Shown piece after piece: positions 31,811 to 38,792 of a stretch of DNA of 51,039 nt; positions within the stretch are counted from its first letter, which is position 1, and every line of letters starts with the position of its first letter. The notes under the pieces are model-generated. The model saw nothing but the letters and a program-made list of their open reading frames with translations. It was not told the DNA's origin and did not search any database. The DNA is from DATEJJ01 sp039649115 (GTDB lineage Bacteria > Actinomycetota > Actinomycetes > Mycobacteriales > Micromonosporaceae), in NCBI GenBank assembly GCA_039649115.1, contig JBBWZQ010000098.1:1-51039 (forward strand), written 5' to 3'. Position numbers and translations under genes: made by a program.

Positions 31811-33319
31811 ATGAGTGTTCGGCGGGTCATGGGTACCGAGGTCGAGTACGGGATCTCCGTACCCGGCCAGCCGGGCGCGAACCCGATGGTCACCTCGTCC
31901 CAGATCGTCAACGCCTACGGCGCGCGACCGGAGCTGACCCGGGGTGGCCGGGCGCGCTGGGACTACGAAGAGGAGTCGCCGCTGCGCGACGCCCGCGGCT
32001 TCACCTACTCCGGCGCGCTGTACGACCCGTCGGAGGCGCTGGCCGACGAGGACCTGGGCCTGGCCAACGTGATACTGACCAACGGCGCCCGGCTCTACGT
32101 CGACCACGCGCACCCCGAGTACTCCACGCCCGAGGTGACCAACCCGCGCGACGCGGTGCTGTGGGACAAGGCGGGCGAGGCGGTGATGGCCGAGGCGGCC
32201 CGCCGTGCGGCCAGCGTGCCGACGGTCGGCTCGATCCACCTGTACAAGAACAACACTGACAACAAGGGCGCCAGCTACGGAGCGCACGAGAACTACCTGA
32301 TGCGCCGGCAGACCCCGTTCGCCGACATCGTGCAGTTCCTCACCCCGTTCTTCGTGACCCGCCAGATCGTGTGCGGCGCCGGCCGGGTCGGCATCGGGCA
32401 GGACGGCAGCACGCCCGGCTTCCAGATCTCGCAGCGCGCCGACTTCTTCGAGGTCGAGGTGGGGCTGGAGACGACCCTCAAGCGGCCGATCATCAACACC
32501 CGGGACGAGCCGCACGCCGACGCCGACAAGTACCGGCGGCTGCACGTCATCATCGGCGACGCGAACCTGTCGGAGATCTCGACGTACCTCAAGCTCGGCA
32601 CCAGCGCGCTCGTGCTGGAGATGATCGAGGAGAAGGCGCTCACCGCCGACCTGGGCATCGCCGACCCGGTGACCGAGCTGAAGAACGTCAGCCACGACCC
32701 GACCCTGACCCACCGGGTCAAGCTGCGCGACGGGCGCCGGCTGACCGCGCTGGACGTGCAGTGGGCGTTCTTCGAGCGGGTACGGTCCTTTGTGGACGAC
32801 CGTGGTGGCGACGAGCAGACCGAGGACGTGCTGGCGCGCTGGGAGTCGATCCTGGACCGGCTGGGCCGCGACCCGCTGGAGTGCGCCGACGAGCTGGACT
32901 GGGTCGCCAAGATGCGCCTGCTGGAGGGGTACCGGGAGCGGGAGAGCCTGGGCTGGGCCTCGCCCAAGCTGCAACTGGTCGACCTGCAGTACGCCGACGT
33001 GCGCCCGGAGAAGGGCCTGTACCACCGGCTGGTCGCGCGCGGCGCGATGAAGTCGCTGTTCACGCAGGAGCAGGTCCGTCGCGCGATGGTCGAGCCGCCC
33101 GACGACACGCGCGCCTACTTCCGGGGCCGGTGCCTCGCCCAGTACGCGCCCGAGGTGGTGGCGGCCAGCTGGGATTCGGTGATCTTCGACGTGGGCCGGG
33201 AATCGCTGGTCAGGGTACCGATGATGGAGCCGCTGCGGGGCACGAAGGCGCACGTCGGCGCCCTTTTCGACCGGTGCCCCAGCGCGAAGGACCTGCTCGA
33301 GGCGATCACCTCGGGTTAA
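31811..33319 (+). CDS. dop: Pup deamidase/depupylase
   Basis: 502 residues from ATG at 31811. This is a glutamine-synthetase-like fold: GTEVEYGISVPG (nucleotide-site Glu), NGARLYVDHAHPEYSTPE with the catalytic Asp, IHLYKNNTDNKGASYGAHENYLM, PIINTRDEPHADADKYRRLHVI. Residues about 37-80 include the Dop-loop region (ARPELTRGGRARWDYEEESPLRDARGF) that is absent from PafA and distinguishes the two. Dop deamidates the C-terminal Gln of Pup to Glu and removes Pup from substrates. It is followed by pup, prcB and prcA as in other actinobacteria; the ATPase gene mpa/arc normally found upstream is not in the window. Confidence 0.98.
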   Translation: MSVRRVMGTEVEYGISVPGQPGANPMVTSSQIVNAYGARPELTRGGRARWDYEEESPLRDARGFTYSGALYDPSEALADEDLGLANVILTNGARLYVDHAHPEYSTPEVTNPRDAVLWDKAGEAVMAEAARRAASVPTVGSIHLYKNNTDNKGASYGAHENYLMRRQTPFADIVQFLTPFFVTRQIVCGAGRVGIGQDGSTPGFQISQRADFFEVEVGLETTLKRPIINTRDEPHADADKYRRLHVIIGDANLSEISTYLKLGTSALVLEMIEEKALTADLGIADPVTELKNVSHDPTLTHRVKLRDGRRLTALDVQWAFFERVRSFVDDRGGDEQTEDVLARWESILDRLGRDPLECADELDWVAKMRLLEGYRERESLGWASPKLQLVDLQYADVRPEKGLYHRLVARGAMKSLFTQEQVRRAMVEPPDDTRAYFRGRCLAQYAPEVVAASWDSVIFDVGRESLVRVPMMEPLRGTKAHVGALFDRCPSAKDLLEAITSG

Positions 33320-33407
33320 GCCCGGCGCGAAGCGGCGGTGTACCGCCCGCTGATTGACCTACCGGCGAGGTACGTTTCATCTCACCACAGGGACGAGGAG
33401 GGGTGCC

Positions 33408-33623
33408 ATGGCAACCCGGGACACTGGCGGGCAGTCGCAGTCCGGCCGCAGCCGGCGCGACGAAGAGATCGAGGACGCCGCCCCGGAGGCGAACCCGGAG
33501 GTCGCCGAGCGGCATGAGAAGATCAGCGAGGACGTCGACGACCTGCTCGACGAGATCGACTCGGTACTGGAAGAAAACGCCGAGGAGTTCGTGAGGGGGT
33601 ACGTGCAGAAGGGCGGGCAGTAG
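33408..33623 (+). CDS. pup: prokaryotic ubiquitin-like protein Pup
   Basis: 71 residues from ATG at 33408, with GAGGAGGGG upstream. It is disordered and acidic, with ERHEKISEDVDDLLDEIDSVLEENAEEFVRGYVQKGGQ at the C-terminus. The GGQ end means Dop must deamidate Gln to Glu before PafA can join it to substrate lysines. The central coiled-coil segment is recognised by the proteasomal ATPase. It lies 88 bp after dop, where a GC-rich hairpin (33331-33350) and TTGACC (33354-33359) may form a terminator and promoter. Two strong hairpins follow the gene. Confidence 0.98.
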   Translation: MATRDTGGQSQSGRSRRDEEIEDAAPEANPEVAERHEKISEDVDDLLDEIDSVLEENAEEFVRGYVQKGGQ

Positions 33624-33640
33624 TCCCAGCGCTCCGCCCC

Positions 33641-33662
33641 GCGGCCGGCTTCCGCCGGCCGC
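33641..33662 (+). terminator. strong hairpin after pup
   Basis: GCGGCCGGC and GCCGGCCGC form a perfect 9-bp stem with a TTCC tetraloop, 18 nt after the pup stop. There is no T-tract, as is common in actinobacteria. Confidence 0.6.
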
Positions 33663-33668
33663 CTGTGC

Positions 33669-33688
33669 GCCCCGGCCTCGACCGGGGC
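33669..33688 (+). terminator. second hairpin between pup and prcB
   Basis: GCCCCGG and CCGGGGC form a 7-bp stem with loop CCTCGA, 6 nt after the first hairpin. Together they could partly terminate transcription and keep pup mRNA above prcBA mRNA. Confidence 0.5.
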
Positions 33689-33755
33689 CGCGTCCCGCGG
33701 TAAGACCGTGTACCGATTAGACCGAACAGTGCGATGCGTATCTGAGAGGAAGCTC

Positions 33756-34595
33756 GTGTCGGCGGGTTTTGATCCATCCGGGCGGTTGCCGGCGGCGTTC
33801 ATGACGCCGGGCGTCTCTTCGTTCAGCGAGTTTCTCCGCGAGGCCGCTCCGGACCTGCTCCCCGGGCGCCGGCCGCTGCCGCCGGGGACGAACGCCGACG
33901 TGGCACCGCACGCCACCACGATCGTCGCGCTGGCCTCGGCCGACGGCGTGGTGATGGCCGGCGACCGGCGCGCCACGATGGGTAGCATGATCGCCAACCG
34001 GGACATCGAGAAGGTGCACGCCGCCGACGAGTACTCGCTGGTCGGCATCGCCGGCACCGCCGGTGTGGGCATCGAGCTGATCCGCCTGTTCCAGGTGGAG
34101 CTGCGGCACTACGAGAAGATCGAGGGCGTCATGCTCTCCATCGACGGCAAGGCCAACCGGCTGGCCACGCTCATCCGCAACAACCTCGGCGCGGCGCTGC
34201 AGGGGCTGGCCGTGGTACCCCTGTTCGCCGGGTACGACGTGGACGCGGCCGAGCCGGCGAAGGCGGCGCGCCTTTTCAGCTTCGACGTGGCCGGCGGCCT
34301 CTACGAGGAAACCGGGTTCGACGGGATCGGCTCCGGATCGCTGTTCGCCAAGGCGGCGCTGAAGAAGCGCTACCGGCCGGGCCTGTCCGGCGCGGAGGCG
34401 ATCGAGCTCGCGGTGGAGGCGCTCTACGACGCCGCCGACGACGACACCGCGACCGGCGGCCCCGACCTGATCCGCAAGATCTACCCGGTGGTCATGACCG
34501 CGACCGCGGCCGGCACCCGCCGGCTGACCGACGACGAGGCGGCGGCGGTGGCGGAGGCCGTGGTGCGCCGCCGGATGGACAACCCGGGCGGCTGA
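33756..34595 (+). CDS. prcB: proteasome beta subunit
   Basis: 279 residues from GTG at 33756, with AGAGGA 4 nt upstream. Residues 1-53 are the propeptide, cleaved before Thr54 in APHATTIVALASADGVVMAGDRRAT; this Thr is the N-terminal nucleophile, with Asp and Lys partners in GDRRAT and DIEKVHAAD. It forms the catalytic inner rings of the 20S proteasome. An in-frame start at 33708 is open but lacks a ribosome site. It sits between pup and prcA. Confidence 0.98.
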   Translation: MSAGFDPSGRLPAAFMTPGVSSFSEFLREAAPDLLPGRRPLPPGTNADVAPHATTIVALASADGVVMAGDRRATMGSMIANRDIEKVHAADEYSLVGIAGTAGVGIELIRLFQVELRHYEKIEGVMLSIDGKANRLATLIRNNLGAALQGLAVVPLFAGYDVDAAEPAKAARLFSFDVAGGLYEETGFDGIGSGSLFAKAALKKRYRPGLSGAEAIELAVEALYDAADDDTATGGPDLIRKIYPVVMTATAAGTRRLTDDEAAAVAEAVVRRRMDNPGG

Positions 34596-34674
34596 GCCTC
34601 CCGCTCCGCCCGCCCGCTACCCAGTACGCCCGTCACCAAGGACGCCCACCCAAGACCCAAGGAGATCGCGCGCC

Positions 34675-35631
34675 GTGGCCATGCAGTTCTACGCCTCGCC
34701 CGAGCAGATCATGCGGGATCGCTCGGAGTACGCCCGCAAGGGCATCGCCCGCGGTCGCAGCGTCATCGTGCTGACCTTCGAGGGTGGCGTGCTGTTCGTG
34801 GCGGAGAACCTGTCCAACGCCCTGCACAAGGTCAGCGAGATCTACGACCGGATCGGGTTCGCCGCGGTCGGCCGGTACCACGAGTTCGAGGCGGTACGGG
34901 TCGCCGGCATCCGCCTGGCCGACCTGCGCGGCTACTCGTACAACCGGCGTGACGTCACCGGCTGGGCCCTGGCGAGCGCGTTCTCGCAGAACCTCGGTGC
35001 GATCTTCATGGAGCAGGCCAAGCCGTTCGAGGTGGAGATCTGCGTGGCCGACGTGGGTGTCGCCCAGGACCGCGACGAGCTGTACCGCATCACGTACGAC
35101 GGTTCGGTGCAGGACGAGCCGGGCGTGGTCGCGATGGGTGGCCAGGCCGAGACGATCTCCGGTCCGCTGCGCGAGCGGCACCGGGCCGGGCTGACGATGC
35201 AGGAGGCGCTGCGGCTGGCGGTCGAGGCGCTGGCCAGCGTCGGCGGCGAGGGCGGCAACCCGCGCACGATCACCGAGGCGCAGCTGGAGGTGGCGGTGCT
35301 GGACCGGCAGCGGGCGGGTCGCACGTTCCGCCGGATCGCCGGCGAGGCCCTCGCCGCGATGCTGGCGCCGCCGGCGGCGCTGCCCAGCGCGGAGCCCTCG
35401 GACGCGCTGCCGTCGGGTGCCTCGGGTGCTGAGCCCTCAGGTGCGGAGTCCTCGGGTGCTGAGCCGGCCGGTGGGGAGTCCGCCGAGGCGCCGGCCGTCG
35501 AGGGGACCCCGGACGCGCCGGAGCCCGCCGGCGGCGAGCCGGAGGCCGGCGGGAAGAGCGCAACGGCCGAGGAGCCCGGCACGGACAAGCCGCCGTCCGG
35601 CAACCCGCCGTCCGGCAACACCGGCGGGTAG
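34675..35631 (+). CDS. prcA: proteasome alpha subunit with long low-complexity tail
   Basis: 318 residues from GTG at 34675, with AAGGAG 10 nt upstream; ATG at 34681 is an alternative. MQFYASPEQIMRDRSEYARKGIARGRSVIVL is the N-terminal gate region and helix H0, and the alpha-ring core ends near residue 228 (RTFRRIAGEALAAML). The remaining 90 residues are Ser/Gly/Ala/Glu/Pro repeats, making the protein longer than the usual 230-260 residues. The alpha rings gate entry and dock the ATPase; C-terminal tails of alpha subunits lie on the outer face. The tail is partly coded by 15-bp tandem repeats. Confidence 0.98.
   Translation: MAMQFYASPEQIMRDRSEYARKGIARGRSVIVLTFEGGVLFVAENLSNALHKVSEIYDRIGFAAVGRYHEFEAVRVAGIRLADLRGYSYNRRDVTGWALASAFSQNLGAIFMEQAKPFEVEICVADVGVAQDRDELYRITYDGSVQDEPGVVAMGGQAETISGPLRERHRAGLTMQEALRLAVEALASVGGEGGNPRTITEAQLEVAVLDRQRAGRTFRRIAGEALAAMLAPPAALPSAEPSDALPSGASGAEPSGAESSGAEPAGGESAEAPAVEGTPDAPEPAGGEPEAGGKSATAEEPGTDKPPSGNPPSGNTGG
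35422..35481 (+). repeat. 15-bp tandem repeat, about four copies, in the prcA 3' end
   Basis: Units TCGGGTGCTGAGCCC at 35422, 35437, 35452 and 35467 (the last diverged) code SGAEP/SGAES. A second pair, CCGCCGTCCGGCAAC, at 35590 and 35605 codes PPSGN twice near the stop. Confidence 0.85.
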
Positions 35632-35638
35632 CCGAGCC

Positions 35639-36067
35639 TCAGGCCTCGCGTCCCGGGCCGTCGACGCCCGCGGCCACCGGTTCGTCGGCGACCGCGTTGG
35701 TCAGCAGCAGCGCCTGCGGGAGCAGCCCGCGGTCCCGGTTGACCAGCTCCGCCTCGCGCAGGGCGACCGCCCGGGCCAGCTGGGTGAGGCGCTGCTTGAG
35801 TTCGCGCTGGCGCAGGTAGAAGTTCACGACGCTGAAGGTGAACGCGACCACCAGGGCGTACAGCACCAGGTCGGCGCCGCGGCCGACGCCGACGATGTGG
35901 GCCACCCGGGTCAGGTCGTTGGGGCGTATGACGGCGTACGCGTTGGCGACCAGGAACAGGATGAACCCGATGCGCTTGCTGGCCTGCAGCCGTACCCCGT
36001 GCCGGCTGCGGATGAACACGACGAGCAGGGTCGCGATGCACAGCAGCAGCAGAATCTGGATGAGCAT
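35639..36067 (-). CDS. DUF2304 family membrane protein
   Basis: 142 residues from ATG at 36067. Three hydrophobic helices (MLIQILLLLCIATLLVVFI; IGFILFLVANAYAVI; LVLYALVVAFTFSVVNFYL) with the conserved RPNDLTRVAHIVGVGRGADLVLY between the second and third. A short cytoplasmic helix RQRELKQRLTQLAR follows. DUF2304 proteins pair with GT2 glycosyltransferases, as here, where it starts 1 nt after the glycosyltransferase stop. It probably anchors or partners that enzyme in glycolipid synthesis. It converges with prcA. Confidence 0.9.
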   Translation of the reverse strand: MLIQILLLLCIATLLVVFIRSRHGVRLQASKRIGFILFLVANAYAVIRPNDLTRVAHIVGVGRGADLVLYALVVAFTFSVVNFYLRQRELKQRLTQLARAVALREAELVNRDRGLLPQALLLTNAVADEPVAAGVDGPGREA

Positions 36068-36068
36068 G

Positions 36069-36755
36069 TCAGGAGCTCCGGTTCCGGACCGAGATGTCGA
36101 ACAGGATGTTCACGCCGTTGATCAGTGACTGGCCCTTGGCCCGCGAGTAGTCGGTGTACAGGATGGTCACCGGGATCTCCACGACCTGCCACGGCGAGCG
36201 GGCCAGCACCGAGATGATCTCCGAGGCGTGCGCCATGCCCTCCTGGTTGATCCGCAGCCGCTCCACCACCGGCCGGGTGAAGACCCGCAGGCCGTTGTGC
36301 GCGTCGGTCAACCGCAGCCGCCGCGTGGTGGGGCTGAGCAGCACCGCCGTGCGCAGCGCCAGCCGCTTGAGCCACGGTACCGACGCCGCGGAGCCCAGGA
36401 AGCGGGAGCCCAGCACCACGTCGGCCCGCCCGGAGCGGACCACGTCGAGCATGCGCACCACGTCCGGCACCTGGTGCTGCCCGTCGGCGTCGAAGGTGAC
36501 GAAGTACCGGGCACCGTGCCGGGCGAGCGCGTAGCGCAGGCCGGTCTCCAGGGCCGCGCCCTGACCCAGGTTCACCGGGTGCCGCACCAGGTGCGCGCCG
36601 GTACCGAGGATGCGTGCCGCCGACTCGTCGGCGCTGCCGTCGTCCACGCAGACCACGTTGGGGAACGTCTGCCGGACGTGGGTGACCACGTCGGCCACCA
36701 CGGTCGCCTCGTTGTAGACCGGTATCACGATCCACACGTCATCGTTGTCGCTCAT
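36069..36755 (-). CDS. family 2 glycosyltransferase (dolichyl-phosphate-mannose-synthase-like)
   Basis: 228 residues from ATG at 36755. The GT-A fold has WIVIPVYNEATVV (about 8-20), VVCVDDGSADES, NLGQGAALETGLRYAL and the metal-binding FVTFDADGQHQ (about 86-96); VVLGSRFLGSA and LTDAHNGLRVFTR follow. Such enzymes move a sugar from a nucleotide donor to polyprenyl phosphate or a lipid at the inner membrane face. It is followed immediately by DUF2304 and divergent from a sugar epimerase. It belongs to the glycan island inserted between prcA and pafA. Confidence 0.93.
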   Translation of the reverse strand: MSDNDDVWIVIPVYNEATVVADVVTHVRQTFPNVVCVDDGSADESAARILGTGAHLVRHPVNLGQGAALETGLRYALARHGARYFVTFDADGQHQVPDVVRMLDVVRSGRADVVLGSRFLGSAASVPWLKRLALRTAVLLSPTTRRLRLTDAHNGLRVFTRPVVERLRINQEGMAHASEIISVLARSPWQVVEIPVTILYTDYSRAKGQSLINGVNILFDISVRNRSS

Positions 36756-36787
36756 CGCTTCACTAATCCCGTCGGGGAGGCTCCCGC

Positions 36788-36794
36788 TATGCTA
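36788..36794. promoter_or_regulatory. overlapping divergent -10 boxes
   Basis: TATGCTA reads TATGCT on the plus strand (36788-36793, for the epimerase) and TAGCAT on the minus strand (36794-36789, for the glycosyltransferase). One symmetric site could fire in both directions. The leaders would be about 54 and 27 nt. Confidence 0.45.
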
Positions 36795-36852
36795 GTGGGC
36801 CGCGGGCGCACGTTCCCGGGCGGATCCGCACCGGACCGAAGAGGGGAAGTCT

Positions 36853-37776
36853 GTGCGAGTTCTTGTCACCGGCGGGGCGGGCTTCATCGGATCGCACCTG
36901 AGTGACCGGCTGGTCGCCGAGGGCCACGAGGTGGTCGTCGTGGACAGCCTGGTGCACGGCCGGGAGGCGAACCTGCCGCCCGCGGCGCGGCTGGTCCGCC
37001 ACGACGTGACGGCGCCGGGGTTGGCGGCGGTGCTCGCCGCGGCCCGGCCCGAGGTGGTGTTCCACCTGGCCGCGCAGATCGACGTGCGCACCAGCGTGGC
37101 CGACCCGGTCGCCGACGCGACCAGCAACGTGCTCGGCACGGTGGCGGTGCTGGAGGCGGCCCGGCGCGCCGGCGCGCGCAAGGTGGTGATGGCGTCCTCG
37201 GTGGCGATCTACGGCCCGCCGCCGCGGCTGCCGGTGAACGAGGACGCGCCGGCCAACCCGCTGTCCCCGTACGCGGTGAGCAAGCTGTCGGCCGAGTTCT
37301 ACCAGCGGCAGTACCAGCAACTGCACGGGCTGGCCAGTACGACCCTGGTGCTGACCAACACCTACGGGCCGCGGCAGGACCCGCACGGCGAGGCCGGGGT
37401 CATCGCGATCTTCGCGGCCGCGATGCTCGCCGGCGCGCCGACCCGGATCTTCGGTGACGGCGGCAACGTGCGGGACTACCTGTACGTCGAGGACGCGGTC
37501 GACGCGTTCGTGCGCGCCGCCGACCCGGCCGCGGACGGGTACCGGCTGAACATCGGCACCGGGCACGCGGTGACCGATCTCGACCTCAACCGCACCATGG
37601 CGCGGCTCGCCGGTGCCCCCGCCGAACCGGCGTTCGCCCCTGCCCGCCTCGGTGACCTGCGCGCCATGGTGGTCGACGCGACCCGGGCCGGGCAGCTGCT
37701 GGACTGGAAGCCCGCGGTGGACCTGTCCGAGGGCCTGGACCGCACCCTGCGCCCGATGCGCGATGCGGCCGGCTAG
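36853..37776 (+). CDS. NAD-dependent sugar epimerase/dehydratase (GalE-like)
   Basis: 307 residues from GTG at 36853, with GAGGGGAAG upstream. This extended SDR has GGAGFIGSHL (NAD site), FHLAAQIDVRTSVADP, ASSVAIYG, catalytic YAVSK (about 140-144), and LTNTYGPRQDPHGEAGVIAIFAAAML. It resembles UDP-glucose 4-epimerases that supply galactose-type sugar nucleotides to glycan assembly. The stop shares the four bases CTAG with the stop of the convergent glycosyltransferase gene. Confidence 0.92.
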   Translation: MRVLVTGGAGFIGSHLSDRLVAEGHEVVVVDSLVHGREANLPPAARLVRHDVTAPGLAAVLAAARPEVVFHLAAQIDVRTSVADPVADATSNVLGTVAVLEAARRAGARKVVMASSVAIYGPPPRLPVNEDAPANPLSPYAVSKLSAEFYQRQYQQLHGLASTTLVLTNTYGPRQDPHGEAGVIAIFAAAMLAGAPTRIFGDGGNVRDYLYVEDAVDAFVRAADPAADGYRLNIGTGHAVTDLDLNRTMARLAGAPAEPAFAPARLGDLRAMVVDATRAGQLLDWKPAVDLSEGLDRTLRPMRDAAG

Positions 37777-38792
37777 ACCCAGCGCGAGACCAGGCGCCAG
37801 TACGCGCCGAGCAGGGCGTTCACCGGTCCCACGATCGCCGGCAGCGGCACCACCGCGGTGTCCATCCGCGCGGTGAGTACCCGCATCCACTCCCGGTCGG
37901 GCACCAACTGCTCGGCGCGCAGCGCGGCGCGGCGCTCGCGCACGTGCCGGCGGTGCGTCCACATCCAGCGCCAGCCGCGCAGCTTGGCCGGCAGCCAGCC
38001 CTCCAGCGTCGCGCGCAGCAGCCAGGCCACCTCGAGCCCGGCGAAGGCCGGAGCCAGCAGCAGCCGGGCCCGCCGGCCCCACAGCGTGGCGACGAACAGC
38101 AGCCGGTTGCGCTCGGCCAGGTACATCTTCAGCGTGTTGCGGGAGAACTCGTACCGGTGCAGGGCGACCGCGTCCGGCACGTACACCACGCGCAGGCCCA
38201 GCCGCCAGGTACGCACGCTCAGCTCCGCGTCCTCGTGGTAGGCGAAGTACTCCTCGTCGAAGCCGCCCAGCCGCTCCCAGTGCGCGCGCGGGGTGAGCAG
38301 GCAGGCGCCGCTGGCTCCGGCGGTGTCCACCGGCTCGGTGCGCTCCTCGCGCTCGCCCATGCCGCCCGACCAGGACAGCCCGAGGATGTGTACCGGGTTG
38401 GCCCCGGCATTGAGCAGCGCCGGGTCCTCGGCCAGCCGGATGCTCGCCACCGCGACGCCGACGTCCGGCCGGGACGCCTCCTCCACCAGGCGCGCCAGCG
38501 TGCCCGGCTCGACCACCGCGTCGGAGTTGACCAGCACGAGGTAATCGCCGGTGGCGACCGCGGCCCCGGCGTTGACGCCGCCCGCGAAGCCGAGGTTGCG
38601 GCCCGGCCGGACGACCGTCACGCCGGGCCGGTCCGCCAGGTCCGCCACGTCGTCGTTGGTGCAGCCGTTGTCCACGAGCACCACGTCCACGGCGACCTTC
38701 TCCGCCGCGAGCAGCGCCGCCACGCTGCGCGGCAGCCACGGCTCCGCCTGCCACGCGAGGACGACGGCCGTCACGGTCGGATGAGCGGGCAT
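37773..38792 (-). CDS. family 2 glycosyltransferase (rhamnosyltransferase-like)
   Basis: 339 residues from ATG at 38792 (MPAHPTVTAVVLAWQAEPWLPRSV). GT-A motifs are VDVVLVDNGCTND, NLGFAGGVNAGAAVATGDYLVLVNSDAVVEP (DxD-like NSD) and GGFDEEYFAYHEDAELSVRTWRLG (acceptor-side ED). This signature is typical of WbbL-like rhamnosyltransferases, fitting the dTDP-rhamnose genes upstream. The C-terminal part NTLKMYLAERNRLLFVATLWGRRARLLLAPAF suggests membrane association. It overlaps the flippase stop by 1 nt. Confidence 0.92.
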   Translation of the reverse strand: MPAHPTVTAVVLAWQAEPWLPRSVAALLAAEKVAVDVVLVDNGCTNDDVADLADRPGVTVVRPGRNLGFAGGVNAGAAVATGDYLVLVNSDAVVEPGTLARLVEEASRPDVGVAVASIRLAEDPALLNAGANPVHILGLSWSGGMGEREERTEPVDTAGASGACLLTPRAHWERLGGFDEEYFAYHEDAELSVRTWRLGLRVVYVPDAVALHRYEFSRNTLKMYLAERNRLLFVATLWGRRARLLLAPAFAGLEVAWLLRATLEGWLPAKLRGWRWMWTHRRHVRERRAALRAEQLVPDREWMRVLTARMDTAVVPLPAIVGPVNALLGAYWRLVSRWV

